A stretch of DNA of 64,000 bases from Sphingobacterium prati (GCF_013167215.1 NZ_JABJWY010000038.1:584765-648764), one strand, 5' to 3'. Positions 44,310 through 54,251 are shown, counted from the stretch's first letter. Made by a program: numbers and translations. Notes: generated from the letters alone by a model not told the origin.

Positions 44310-46334
44310 ATGAAAAAATTAACAATTTTAAATATAGGGCTTTGTTGTCTGTTATTGACCAATCAAGCTTGTAAAGATAACTTTCTAGAGGAAAAAAGAG
44401 ATTTCGGGGCCGTAGATGAAACGGATTTGTTTCAAGATCCTATTTTAGCTACGGCTTACGTGGATTATGTTTATGGCCTGTTCTTGCCAGCTAATAATGC
44501 ACAATCTTTTGTCGCTACGCAGGATGCCTCAGATAACGGCGGGTATAATAATACTTTTACACAGACAACGGATGAATTAGCAGGGGAGACCGATTTCAAT
44601 AAGCAATGGAATGCGATTTCCTATATCAATAATCATGCAAATAAATATTTTGGTCAGCGCATGAGTGCCAATATTAATAATAATGTTTGGACGCGGATGA
44701 AAGAGATCAATGTCTTTCTCGAAAAAATTGATCAGGGCGGGATTGATGAGGCGACTCGAAATCAACTGAAAGGTCAAATGTATTTCTGGCGTGCTTTTCA
44801 ATATTTCCAATTGGTGCGGATGTACGGTGGTGTGCCGTTAGTTCTTGAATCACAAAATCCGATAGTAGGAGATAGTGATGCAAATTCAGTTCCTCGAAGT
44901 ACAACGACAGCATGTATTGCGCAGATTGTGAAAGATTTGGATTTAGCCAAAAGCCTCTTGCCAGGCAAGTGGGATGGGGGCAATTGGGGCCGAATTACCA
45001 GCGGTGCTGCTGCAGCATTAAAAGGGCGTGTACTGTTAACGTATGCCAGTCCGCAATTCAATCCAAATGATTCACGTGATCGTTGGGAAGCGGCATATAC
45101 GGCAAACGCAGAGGCCAAAGCGTTGCTCGAACAAAATGGCTTTGGTTTATTTCAAACCGGGGGCACTACAGGAGGCAAAGCTTGGGGGGATATGTGGTTT
45201 ACCGAAGTAAATAATCCCGAAGCTGTTATTGTCTACGGATTTAATAATGCATCTTCTAGTTCAACAGCTGTTAAAAATAGTGGTTGGGAGCAAGCAATTC
45301 GCCCGAGAGAGCTTTCCGGTTCAGGATCGATTTCGCCAACTAAACAGCTATTTGATGCTTTTCCGATGTTAGATGGTAAAAATATTGACGATCCGACATC
45401 TACCTATACGTATGATGCGAAAAAGTTTTATAAAAATCGCGATCCGCGCTTTGTCAGGACTTTCGTTTATAACGGCGCTTTATTTCCATATGCCAATGGA
45501 GAGAGCTATCGTCAGTGGACCTATTACTGGAAAAATAGCAAAGGTGCTTATGTCTCAACGGAAACTAAAGGTTCTAACGCCAGTGGTATCTATCTGCGAA
45601 AAGGATCTAACCCCACTGCTTCTGCGACATCAAATGGGGCAGCTGGATTTCAGCAAAGTGGTACAGACTATATGGAAATGCGTTTTGCAGAAGTGGTATT
45701 AAATTTAGCTGAGTCGGCTATCGGTGTAGATAAATTACAAGAGGGCTTAGATGGAATCATTGAAATCCGCAAACGAGCGGGAATCGAAGTTGGAGATGGA
45801 TCATATGGTTTAGCCTCTGTTGCAGGGCATCGCGATAAATTATTTGGAGCGATTATTAATGAACGCAAATTAGAGTTTGCGTACGAAGGTAAACGCTTTT
45901 ATGATCTCAGACGTTGGAAACTTTTTGAAGAAGATTCACCTACTGCGCAACGTATTGGTGTAAAACCATTAAATGGAACAAGAAGAACAGGTTTGTTAAT
46001 TACGGTGAAAAGTGATGGTGCGGAATATACCGGTAATTCAGATCCGTTAGTCCGAAATGGTTCAAGTGTTCCAGTAATTGAACGCCAACCCGCAACTTAT
46101 CCTGACGGAATAGTTAATCAGGATCAGTATTTGGATTACCTGTATGATAATTATTTTGTAGTTGCTGAAAAAGATGATTTGGATCCGACGAATATCCCAT
46201 GGAAATTTAAGTGGTACCCGGAGTATTACTTTTTTGGACTAAATCAAACAGCCTTGTCTACATCACCCTATTTGCAGCAAACCATAGGGTGGGATAGCAT
46301 GAATGGAGCAGGAACTTTTGATCCGTTAAAATAG
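44310..46334 (+). CDS. SusD-like surface glycan-binding lipoprotein
   Basis: 674 residues. Lipoprotein signal MKKLTILNIGLCCLLLTNQA with Cys21, then KDNFLEEKRDFGAVDETDLF, the usual SusD opening. TPR-like helices are seen in QLKGQMYFWRAFQYFQLVRM and YGGVPLV. The C-terminal part has YMEMRFAEVVLNLAESAIG, IIEIRKRAGIEVGDG and IINERKLEFAYEGKRFYDLR, diagnostic of SusD/RagB. It forms the lid of the SusC channel on the cell surface. At 674 residues it is longer than average (about 500-600), so extra loops may adapt it to a large branched ligand. A terminator follows. Confidence 0.95.
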   Translation: MKKLTILNIGLCCLLLTNQACKDNFLEEKRDFGAVDETDLFQDPILATAYVDYVYGLFLPANNAQSFVATQDASDNGGYNNTFTQTTDELAGETDFNKQWNAISYINNHANKYFGQRMSANINNNVWTRMKEINVFLEKIDQGGIDEATRNQLKGQMYFWRAFQYFQLVRMYGGVPLVLESQNPIVGDSDANSVPRSTTTACIAQIVKDLDLAKSLLPGKWDGGNWGRITSGAAAALKGRVLLTYASPQFNPNDSRDRWEAAYTANAEAKALLEQNGFGLFQTGGTTGGKAWGDMWFTEVNNPEAVIVYGFNNASSSSTAVKNSGWEQAIRPRELSGSGSISPTKQLFDAFPMLDGKNIDDPTSTYTYDAKKFYKNRDPRFVRTFVYNGALFPYANGESYRQWTYYWKNSKGAYVSTETKGSNASGIYLRKGSNPTASATSNGAAGFQQSGTDYMEMRFAEVVLNLAESAIGVDKLQEGLDGIIEIRKRAGIEVGDGSYGLASVAGHRDKLFGAIINERKLEFAYEGKRFYDLRRWKLFEEDSPTAQRIGVKPLNGTRRTGLLITVKSDGAEYTGNSDPLVRNGSSVPVIERQPATYPDGIVNQDQYLDYLYDNYFVVAEKDDLDPTNIPWKFKWYPEYYFFGLNQTALSTSPYLQQTIGWDSMNGAGTFDPLK

Positions 46335-46358
46335 GTACCTTTTGCCTAAAATATTAAG

Positions 46359-46393
46359 GCAATGTATGTGAATTGTGACATACATTGCTTTTT
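46359..46393 (+). terminator. intrinsic terminator after susD
   Basis: GCAATGTATGT (46359-46369), loop GAATTGTG, ACATACATTGC (46378-46388), then TTTTT (46389-46393). The perfect 11-bp stem can extend through the upstream A and downstream T residues. It lies 24 bp after the susD stop and separates the PUL into two transcription units. Confidence 0.85.
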
Positions 46394-46419
46394 ATAAATG
46401 TACAATTGACATATATTTG
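46385..46419 (+). promoter_or_regulatory. predicted promoter of the second PUL unit
   Basis: TATATTTG (46412-46419) fits TAnnTTTG exactly. TTG at 46385-46387 is a possible -33 element, though the 24-base spacer is slightly long and overlaps the terminator's 3' arm. Transcription would start about 28 bases before the ATG of the first pectate lyase. Confidence 0.4.
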
Positions 46420-46453
46420 AAATAGAATTATAAATCCTACTAACTAGATAAAC

Positions 46454-48085
46454 ATGTTACATAAAATAACGCTGACAGCATTGTTGAGTCTCATTACATC
46501 AATCGCATTTTGTCAGTATCCCAAAATTCCAGAAGATGTCAAGAAGAATACAGATGAGCTGATGCGTAAAGCGACCAGACAATCGGATGAAGCTTGGCAA
46601 AAAGCCCTACCTGTTATAGAAGAATATGCCAAACAGGGTAAACCTTATATTCCATGGGCAGGCCGGCCTGATGATCTCCCGCAAGCTAAAATTTTGGCTT
46701 TCCCAGAAGCTGAAGGTGGCGGTAAATTCACCTTTGGTGGACGTGGTGGTAAAGTGTATGTGGTCACAAGCTTAGAAGACAATGGCCCGGGTTCATTGCG
46801 GGAAGCTTGCGAAAAAGGCGGTCCGCGTATTATTGTATTTAACGTTTCCGGGATCATTCGTCTAAAGACCCCTTTAATTATCCGCGCTCCTTATGTAACC
46901 ATTGCAGGGCAGTCCGCTCCAGGAGATGGTGTGTGCGTGGCCGGTGAATCTGTTTGGATCAATACACACGATGTCTTGATTCGCCATATGCGTTTTAGAC
47001 GCGGTGAAACTTATGTCGGCCGCCGAGATGATGCGATCGGTGGTAATCCCGTAGGAAATATTATGATCGACCACGTTTCGGCAAGCTGGGGATTGGATGA
47101 AAATATGTCCATGTACCGTCATATGTATAATGACAGTACCGGAAAGGCAGAGGAGAAACGCGGTACTGTAAATATTACTATTCAGAATTCTATTTTTTCT
47201 GAAGCATTAGATACCTGGAACCATGCGTTCGGAAGTACTTTAGGTGGAGAAAATTGTACGTTTATGCGTAACCTCTGGGCAAACAATGCAGCCCGTAATC
47301 CATCTATTGGCTGGAATGGTTTGTTCAACTTTTACAACAACGTGGTTTACAATTGGGTGCATCGTTCAATTGACGGTGGCGATTACCAAGCGACATACAA
47401 TATTGTCAACAATTATTTTAAACCAGGTCCTGCGACTCCGTTGAGCCAGCCTGTAAGTTACCGTATCTTAAAACCGGAATCTGGAAGAAGTAAATTGCCC
47501 TATGTTGTATTTGGTCGTGCCCATGTAAAGGGTAATATTGTTGAAGGTAATGCAAAAGTAACATCAAATAACTGGGATGGCGGTGTACAATTGGAAAATA
47601 AAAAAGGGGATGCAATGACTTTTTCGGAAGCACAACCTTATTTTGCGGCGATGAATGCAAAAGAAGAATTTCCACATGCTCATTTTCCAGTGATGAGTGC
47701 ACAAGAAAGTTATGATTTTGTACTCGGGCATGCTGGAGCAACGTTACCTAAAAGAGATCCTGTCGATACGCGGGTGATAGGCGATGTGAAGAATGGGAAG
47801 CCAGTGAAGCTATCAAGTAATGTTCAGCTGCCTGAAAAAGATTTTGAACATCGGAGATTACCAAAGGATTCGTATAAGATCGGCATCATTACCGATATAT
47901 CTCAAGTAGGTGGATACCCAGTATATAAAGGGACGCCCTACAAAGATTCTGACAATGACGGTATTCCAGATGCGGTAGAAAAAGAAATGGGATTGAATCC
48001 AAATGATCCAAGTGATTCGGCAAAAATTACCGCGTCGGGTTACGCAAACATCGAAATTTATCTCAATAAATTGGCTGCTAAATAA
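46454..48085 (+). CDS. PL1-like pectate lyase, first of a tandem pair
   Basis: 543 residues with signal peptide (ending near SIAFC). A short helical region (PEDVKKNTDELMRKATRQSD) precedes a right-handed beta-helix of the pectate lyase type: GGRGGKVYVVTSLEDNGPGS, NVSGIIRLKTPLIIRAPYVT, IAGQSAPGDGVCVAGESVWI, IMIDHVSASWGLDENMSMYR. The C-terminus has a Ca-binding-like loop (DSDNDGIPDAVEKEMGLNPN) and the closing GYANIEIYLNKL found on many Bacteroidota pectate lyases. It would cut alpha-1,4-galacturonan by beta-elimination, with calcium. It shares long stretches with the next gene. The subfamily is not assigned. Confidence 0.87.
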   Translation: MLHKITLTALLSLITSIAFCQYPKIPEDVKKNTDELMRKATRQSDEAWQKALPVIEEYAKQGKPYIPWAGRPDDLPQAKILAFPEAEGGGKFTFGGRGGKVYVVTSLEDNGPGSLREACEKGGPRIIVFNVSGIIRLKTPLIIRAPYVTIAGQSAPGDGVCVAGESVWINTHDVLIRHMRFRRGETYVGRRDDAIGGNPVGNIMIDHVSASWGLDENMSMYRHMYNDSTGKAEEKRGTVNITIQNSIFSEALDTWNHAFGSTLGGENCTFMRNLWANNAARNPSIGWNGLFNFYNNVVYNWVHRSIDGGDYQATYNIVNNYFKPGPATPLSQPVSYRILKPESGRSKLPYVVFGRAHVKGNIVEGNAKVTSNNWDGGVQLENKKGDAMTFSEAQPYFAAMNAKEEFPHAHFPVMSAQESYDFVLGHAGATLPKRDPVDTRVIGDVKNGKPVKLSSNVQLPEKDFEHRRLPKDSYKIGIITDISQVGGYPVYKGTPYKDSDNDGIPDAVEKEMGLNPNDPSDSAKITASGYANIEIYLNKLAAK

Positions 48086-48094
48086 AGCAAAGCT

Positions 48095-49723
48095 ATGAAA
48101 TCGTTATTTAATCGAAATACCGTGTTACTATTGGGCCTAATAAGCCCAATAGATGCATTGGCACAATATCCGATTATACCAGATTCGCTGAAAAAATTGG
48201 CCGCGGAACGGGAAAATACGGAAAACCTACGTTTAGAAAAAGTTTGGGAAAAGGCACAAGAGGCCATGAAGGCCGAAGGTAAGCCTTATATTCCTTGGGC
48301 TGCCAAACCGAGCGATCTACCGCAGGCAAAAGTAAAAGCATTCCCAGGGGCAGAAGGCGGCGGTGCTTTTACTGCTGGAGGTCGAGGCGGAAAAGTTTTT
48401 GTCGTGACGAGTCTTGCGGACAGTGGTCCAGGAACGTTGAGAGAAGCCTGTGAAGCTGGTGGCGCACGCATTGTCGTATTTAACGTTGCCGGAATTATTC
48501 AACTCGAGAAACCGATTGTCGTTAAGGCTCCCTATATCACGATTGCTGGACAAACAGCCCCTGGCGATGGGGTATGTGTGGCCGGAGAATCTTTTCTAAT
48601 TGATACGCATGATGTTATCTTGCGGTTTTTGCGTTTACGTCGTGGGCAAACCGATGTAACGCGCCGTGACGATGCTGTAGGAGGAAATGTAGTCGGCAAT
48701 ATTATGATTGACCATGTATCTGCAAGCTGGGGCTTGGATGAAAATATGTCGATCTATCGGCATGTATACGACCGGGAAGGTAAGAACCTCAAATTACCTA
48801 CAGTAAATATTACGATCCAAAATTCTATATTTTCGGAATGTCTGGATGCATATAACCATGCTTTTGGAAGTACAATAGGCGGCTTGAATAGTACCTTTAT
48901 GCGTAATCTCTGGGCTTCAAATATCAGCCGGAATCCTTCCATAGGAATGTATGGAGACTTTGGATTCGTCAATAATGTTATTTGGAACTGGTGGAATAGA
49001 AGTGCTGATGGTGGTGACAATAGGTCGTTATTTAATTTTATCAATAATTACTATAAACCGGGGCCAATCACCCCCAAAGATAAGCCGATCGCATACCGGA
49101 TTTTAAAACCGGAGTCTGGAAGAGATAAGGCGTTTAAGGATCAATATGGAAAGGTGTATGCGCATGGAAATGTGGTAGAGGGTTTCCCAAAAGTAACTAA
49201 AGACAATTGGGCTGGAGGTATCCAGATTGAAGATCTACCGAATGTAGGCGACCGCGAAAAAGAAATTCGGGCGGATAAAGCTTTTCCAATGGCTCCCGTT
49301 ACAACATTATCGGCACAAGATGCTTACAACTATGTCCTTAAAAATGTAGGCGCATTTTTGCCAAAGCAAGATGCAGTGGATACACGGATTATAAAGCAAG
49401 TTGCTGAAAATAAAGTTTACTACAATCAAGATAAGACGCAGCATGGATTTGTATCGCCCTATGTGAAACGACGTTTGCCAGCGGATTCCTACAAGCAGGG
49501 GATTATATCTGATATCGCACAGGTAGGCGGGTATCCGGTGTATCAGGGAGTACCTTACCAAGACGCAGACAATGATGGCATTCCCGATGATATAGAAAAA
49601 AGCATGGGATTGAATCCAAATGATCCAAACGATTCAAGAAAAATAGCTAAAAATGGCTATGCCAATATTGAGAACTATTTAAATGGCGTTGTAGCATTAG
49701 ATGCTGTCGTGCCCAAAAAATAA
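48095..49723 (+). CDS. PL1-like pectate lyase, second of a tandem pair
   Basis: 542 residues, a close paralogue of the preceding gene and separated from it by 9 bp. Signal peptide MKSLFNRNTVLLLGLISPID then ALAQ. The same order of motifs occurs: GKPYIPWAAKPSDLPQAKVK, FPGAEGGGAFTAGGRGGKVF, NIMIDHVSASWGLDENMSIY, NSIFSECLDAYNHAFGST, YRILKPESGRDK, and the C-terminal DADNDGIPDDIEKSMGLNPN plus NGYANIENYLNGVV. Differences cluster in surface loops, for example GEKRGT in one against GKNLKLPT in the other near the active-site cleft. This fits two enzymes with different methylation or chain-length preference, which is inferred. Confidence 0.87.
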   Translation: MKSLFNRNTVLLLGLISPIDALAQYPIIPDSLKKLAAERENTENLRLEKVWEKAQEAMKAEGKPYIPWAAKPSDLPQAKVKAFPGAEGGGAFTAGGRGGKVFVVTSLADSGPGTLREACEAGGARIVVFNVAGIIQLEKPIVVKAPYITIAGQTAPGDGVCVAGESFLIDTHDVILRFLRLRRGQTDVTRRDDAVGGNVVGNIMIDHVSASWGLDENMSIYRHVYDREGKNLKLPTVNITIQNSIFSECLDAYNHAFGSTIGGLNSTFMRNLWASNISRNPSIGMYGDFGFVNNVIWNWWNRSADGGDNRSLFNFINNYYKPGPITPKDKPIAYRILKPESGRDKAFKDQYGKVYAHGNVVEGFPKVTKDNWAGGIQIEDLPNVGDREKEIRADKAFPMAPVTTLSAQDAYNYVLKNVGAFLPKQDAVDTRIIKQVAENKVYYNQDKTQHGFVSPYVKRRLPADSYKQGIISDIAQVGGYPVYQGVPYQDADNDGIPDDIEKSMGLNPNDPNDSRKIAKNGYANIENYLNGVVALDAVVPKK

Positions 49724-49732
49724 GAAATAGCC

Positions 49733-52700
49733 ATGAGAAAAAGAATGCTGTTTTTTTCTTGTCTCGGACTATATGCCTTTATCTGTACTGCACATGCACA
49801 ACAAATGAAGGCATCTACTCCTTTGGTATGGGATGAGGCAAAGTTTGTTTATCATAAGGATTCACTCGGAAACCAAATTCCTGATTTTTCCTATGCAGGA
49901 TATAAAGGGGGCAACGAAACTATTCCTACAGGACAGATTGCTGTCGTTGTTCCTGTAAAAACAGGCGATGCGACAGGGCGTATACAAGCTGCTATCGACT
50001 ATGTTTCATCCTTGCCTTTAGGTAAAGATGGACTGCGCGGCGCTGTTCTCTTACAAGCCGGAACCTATTCTGTTTCCGGTTCCCTTAAATTAAGTGCCTC
50101 AGGTGTTATTCTGCGTGGTAGTGGCTTCACAACAAATGGAACTGTCATCGTTGGTGAGGGAACAACAAGAGAAACACTCATCCGTATTCTTGGAAAAGAC
50201 GATACCACGTTTGCGAAAAAGACAAACGTAACAAGTGCTTACGTCCCTGTCAACGCGCGGGTATTGGATATTGATAATGCAGCTTCTTATAAAGCTGGAG
50301 ATAAAATTAGGATTACAAGGCCTTCTACCCAGGATTGGATTAATCAGCTTGGTACCGATCATTTTGGTGGTGGCATTACCTCCTTAGGCTGGAAGCCCGG
50401 GCAACGCGATGTTACCTGGGATAGAACGATCGTTGCTGTGAAAGGTAATCGTATCGAGATCGATGCGCCAATCACAACCGCATTGGATAGACGCTATGGC
50501 CAAGCGACCGTTGAACAATATACTTGGAAAGGAAGAATCGAAAATGTAGGTATAGAAAATATCGCACTTAAATCTGCTTTCGATGCGAATAATCCGAAAG
50601 ACGAAGACCATCGCTGGATGGCAATTACGATTGAAAATGCAGAAAACATATGGGTTCGTCGCATGCAGTTCCGGCATTTTGCAGGATCAGCTGTCTACGC
50701 TTTGGCAAGTACTAAAAAATTAACTGTTGAAGATTGTATTTCTTTGGATCCAGTTTCGGAAATCGGCGGCCAGAGAAGATATACTTTTTTCACAAAGGGA
50801 CAACAGACACTGTTTCAACGACTCTATTCCGAACATGGATATCACGATTTCGCGGTAGGCTACCTGGCAGCAGGACCAAATGCTTTTGTTCAATGCCAGG
50901 CTGTGGAGCCATTCAGCTTTAGTGGTGGGATAGACAGCTGGGCGTCTGGAGTCCTTTTTGATAATGCAGATATAGATGCACAGGCCCTTAGCTACAAAAA
51001 CCGAGGTCAAGACGGTCAAGGAGCAGGATGGTCAGCGGCAAATAGCGTGTTTTGGCAATCTACAGCGGGGCTTGTTGAGTGTTACCAACCGCCAACAGCA
51101 CAGAACTGGGCTTTTGGTATTTGGTCTCAATTTCAGGGAAATGGCTATTGGGAGCAATCTAATGAATACATTAAGCCCAAAAGTTTGTACTATGCCCAGT
51201 TGCGCGAAAGGATTGGCCCGGCCGCTGATGAGCGGGCGGTACTGTTGCCAGTGCTGACCGAAGCATCCAGTAGCCCACCCGTCAGTGTTGCCATGGAGTT
51301 GACAAAACAGTCGATAAACCCAATGACGAAGCTGGTTGATTTTATTACTGAAGCGAACAAGCGTTATACCTTAAATACCACGACAACTAAGGTTAAAACC
51401 ATTGATCAAATCGGCTATAAAGAGACTGCTCCAGCAAAAAAGCAAGCCGATTTGCGTGTCGTAAACGGTTGGTTGGTACGTGGTGATGAAATACTCGTAG
51501 GGGCCAAATCGGATGTGCCATGGTGGAGTGGTAGCGCTCGGCCACATGGTGCTGAGAAAGCAAAACCACATATCACGCGCTATGTTCCTGGCGAGGTTGG
51601 CACGGGGTTGACAGACGATCTTGAGGAGATGACGGATTCATTAAAAAAAGATAATATTATCGCCATTGATCACAATTACGGACTTTGGTATGATCGGAGA
51701 CGCGATGATCACGAGCGTATCCGACGGATCAATGGTGAGGTTTGGCCACCGTTTTATGAATTGCCCTTTGCGCGCAGCGGCCAGAGCTTAGCGTATGACG
51801 GTTTGTCGAAATATGATTTGACAAAGTATAACAAATTTTATTGGGGACGCTTGAAACAATATGCAAATCTAGCCGACCAAAAAGGTTTAGTCTTGATTCA
51901 CCAAAATTATTTCCAACATAATATTATCGAAGCCGGTGCGCATTATGCGGACTTCCCATGGCGGACCGCCAATAATATTAACAATGTGGGATTTCCAGAG
52001 CCTGTTTCTTATGCCGGAAACAAACGTATTTTCATGGCGGAGCAGTTCTATGATATCAGTAATCCTGTTCGCCGGGCATTACACCGCGCATACATCCGTC
52101 AATGTTTAAATAACTTTAAAGACAACTCGGGAGTTATTCAGATGATCAGCGCCGAATATACTGGACCGCTGCATTTCGTTCAGTTTTGGATCGACGTGAT
52201 CAAAGAATGGAAAGCCGAGACAGGCAAAAACCCGATTATAGGTCTGAGTGCAACGAAAGATGTGCAGGATGCAATACTCGCTGATTCAGAGCGGTCCAAA
52301 GAAATTCAGGTTATTGATATCCGCTATTGGCATTATCAAGCAAATGGAGCCACCTATGCGCCACAAGGAGGGCAGAATCTGGCTCCCCGGCAGCATGCAC
52401 GATTGTTGAAACCAAAGAAAACATCGATGGAAGCAGTATACAAAGCCGTATCTGAATACCGAAAAAAGTATCCAGAGAAAGCTGTTTTGTATAACGGTGA
52501 TAATTATCCCGAAATGGCCTGGGCTGTTTTTATGGCTGGCGGTTCCATGGCCAATCTGCCTAGAATAGGAAACAACGATTTTTATCGTGCAGCATCGGCG
52601 ATGAAAGCTGTACAAGTCAACAACGGTACTTGGCTATTAAAGAGCGCGCAAGGATTGATTATTTATAGCGCGCAAGCTATAAGTGAAGACATTGACTTAT

Positions 52701-52846
52701 CCGATTATAAAGGACGTTTTGAAATGACACATATTAATCCGAAAAGTGGAGCGATTACCAAAACGGAGCAGATCAATTTGGGCAAGCACATTAATTTAAG
52801 CAATTATACAAAAGGGCCAGAAATTATTTGGCTAAATAAGAAATAA
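49733..52846 (+). CDS. beta-helix plus DUF6298/DUF4955-like protein, probable pectin-active enzyme
   Basis: 1037 residues with signal peptide (MRKRMLFFSCLGLYAFICTA then HAQ). Residues about 60-480 look like a parallel beta-helix of the pectate-lyase/GH28 superfamily (GLRGAVLLQAGTYSVSGSLK, LSASGVILRGSGF, AITIENAENIWVRRMQFRHF, LTVEDCISLDPVSEIGG). Residues about 640-1000 look like a TIM-barrel-like domain (NYGLWYDRRRDDHERIRRIN, GLVLIHQNYFQHNIIEAGAH, SAEYTGPLHFVQFWIDVIKE, IQVIDIRYWHY). I associate this with DUF6298 or DUF4955, uncharacterised families from glycan loci, by memory rather than search. Acidic and aromatic residues are abundant, as in hydrolases. It may be a bifunctional enzyme, but no activity can be assigned. 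Confidence 0.6.
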   Translation: MRKRMLFFSCLGLYAFICTAHAQQMKASTPLVWDEAKFVYHKDSLGNQIPDFSYAGYKGGNETIPTGQIAVVVPVKTGDATGRIQAAIDYVSSLPLGKDGLRGAVLLQAGTYSVSGSLKLSASGVILRGSGFTTNGTVIVGEGTTRETLIRILGKDDTTFAKKTNVTSAYVPVNARVLDIDNAASYKAGDKIRITRPSTQDWINQLGTDHFGGGITSLGWKPGQRDVTWDRTIVAVKGNRIEIDAPITTALDRRYGQATVEQYTWKGRIENVGIENIALKSAFDANNPKDEDHRWMAITIENAENIWVRRMQFRHFAGSAVYALASTKKLTVEDCISLDPVSEIGGQRRYTFFTKGQQTLFQRLYSEHGYHDFAVGYLAAGPNAFVQCQAVEPFSFSGGIDSWASGVLFDNADIDAQALSYKNRGQDGQGAGWSAANSVFWQSTAGLVECYQPPTAQNWAFGIWSQFQGNGYWEQSNEYIKPKSLYYAQLRERIGPAADERAVLLPVLTEASSSPPVSVAMELTKQSINPMTKLVDFITEANKRYTLNTTTTKVKTIDQIGYKETAPAKKQADLRVVNGWLVRGDEILVGAKSDVPWWSGSARPHGAEKAKPHITRYVPGEVGTGLTDDLEEMTDSLKKDNIIAIDHNYGLWYDRRRDDHERIRRINGEVWPPFYELPFARSGQSLAYDGLSKYDLTKYNKFYWGRLKQYANLADQKGLVLIHQNYFQHNIIEAGAHYADFPWRTANNINNVGFPEPVSYAGNKRIFMAEQFYDISNPVRRALHRAYIRQCLNNFKDNSGVIQMISAEYTGPLHFVQFWIDVIKEWKAETGKNPIIGLSATKDVQDAILADSERSKEIQVIDIRYWHYQANGATYAPQGGQNLAPRQHARLLKPKKTSMEAVYKAVSEYRKKYPEKAVLYNGDNYPEMAWAVFMAGGSMANLPRIGNNDFYRAASAMKAVQVNNGTWLLKSAQGLIIYSAQAISEDIDLSDYKGRFEMTHINPKSGAITKTEQINLGKHINLSNYTKGPEIIWLNKK

Positions 52847-52850
52847 CAAC

Positions 52851-54251
52851 ATGTCTATACGTAAGAAACTTATATTATTTACAGTTGCAGGAGCACTGTT
52901 TTCATGTACCTCCAATAAAGAGTCAAAGCACCCTTCATTATTGAAGATATCTGAAAATGGCAGATATATGATGACTGAAGATGGGCGACCCTTCTTTTGG
53001 CTGGGCGATACAGGTTGGTTACTGTTTAACAAACTAAACCGACCCGAAGCCGATCAATACCTAGAAGATCGAAAACAAAAGGGCTTCAATGTCATTCAGG
53101 CCATGGTCTTGCATACCGTTCCTTCTGTAAATATTTATGGAGACTCTTCGGTCGTCAATAAAGATATTTCTAAGCCATTTGTAACTGAAGGCAACAATCC
53201 GGATAATGCAACAGCGTACGATTATTGGGATCACATTGATTATGTCATTGACAAGGCTGCTGAAAAAGGACTCTATGTAGCTTTGGTACCCGTTTGGGGA
53301 TCTCCGGTTAAGGATGGCAAAGTTTCGACGGAGCAAGCTGGAAAGTATGCTGCATTCCTTGCTGAGCGATGGAAAGATCGTCCGAATATCATTTGGTTAA
53401 ATGGGGGTGATATCAAGGGATCCGATATGATGGAAGTGTGGGATAAGATAGGTGAAACAATCAAATCGATTGATAAAAATCACCTGATGACGTACCATCC
53501 GAGAGGACGAGCAGCCTCTTCGGATTGGTTCCACGATCGACCTTGGCTGGACTTCAACATGGTGCAATCCGGACACCGTACTTATGCTCAGGACACTTCT
53601 GCGAATGAACAGAAACATTATGGCGAGGATAACTGGAAGTTTATGGCTGCCGACTGGGATATGAAGCCCGTTAAGCCAACGATCGACGGAGAACCCTCTT
53701 ATGAAGGCATCCCACAGGGATTACACGATATCACCCAACCGCGCTGGAAAGATGCTGACGTCAGAAGATATGGTTATTGGTCTGTATTTGCAGGCGCATT
53801 TGGGTATACCTACGGACAGAACTCGGTCATGCAGATGCATGGAAAGCAAGACTCCACTTCGGCCTATGGTTCGGATGAAGTATGGAGTTCGGCAATCAAT
53901 GCACCTGGTGCTGCTCAGATGAAGTACTTAAAAGAACTTATGCTTTCCAGAGATAATTACTTTGATCGTGTTCCAGATCAGTCTTTAATTGCGGATAATG
54001 GCGAGAAATACAACCGCTTACTGGCAACAAGAACAGCGGACTATGCATTTATCTACAATTACAGCGGTAGGGAAATGAAAATTAATATGGGAAAAATCAA
54101 AGGGGACAAAGTAAAAGCTTCCTGGTTTGACCCTCGAAATGGATCAACCAAGGTGATCGGAGAATTTGAAAACAAAGGTATACAAACTTTTGTGCCTGAG
54201 GGCGGACAGAAGGACGGAAACGACTGGGTATTGATCTTAGATAGCATTTAA
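52851..54251 (+). CDS. GH140-like apiosidase (DUF4038 plus C-terminal sandwich)
   Basis: 466 residues. Lipoprotein-type signal MSIRKKLILFTVAGALFS with Cys19. The TIM barrel opens MMTEDGRPFFWLGDTGWLLF and continues KGFNVIQAMVLHTVPSVNIY, HLMTYHPRGRAASSDWFHDR and FNMVQSGHRTYAQDT. Candidate catalytic residues are Asp187 in IIWLNGGDIKGSDMME and Glu281 in PTIDGEPSYEGIP. From memory, the characterised GH140 enzyme uses an Asp at the same number and a Glu within a few positions. The C-terminal sandwich (YAFIYNYSGREMKINMGKIK) is the collagen-binding-like domain usual in DUF4038 proteins. GH140 releases apiose-linked chains from RG-II. The end overlaps the next ATG by one base. Confidence 0.8.
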   Translation: MSIRKKLILFTVAGALFSCTSNKESKHPSLLKISENGRYMMTEDGRPFFWLGDTGWLLFNKLNRPEADQYLEDRKQKGFNVIQAMVLHTVPSVNIYGDSSVVNKDISKPFVTEGNNPDNATAYDYWDHIDYVIDKAAEKGLYVALVPVWGSPVKDGKVSTEQAGKYAAFLAERWKDRPNIIWLNGGDIKGSDMMEVWDKIGETIKSIDKNHLMTYHPRGRAASSDWFHDRPWLDFNMVQSGHRTYAQDTSANEQKHYGEDNWKFMAADWDMKPVKPTIDGEPSYEGIPQGLHDITQPRWKDADVRRYGYWSVFAGAFGYTYGQNSVMQMHGKQDSTSAYGSDEVWSSAINAPGAAQMKYLKELMLSRDNYFDRVPDQSLIADNGEKYNRLLATRTADYAFIYNYSGREMKINMGKIKGDKVKASWFDPRNGSTKVIGEFENKGIQTFVPEGGQKDGNDWVLILDSI

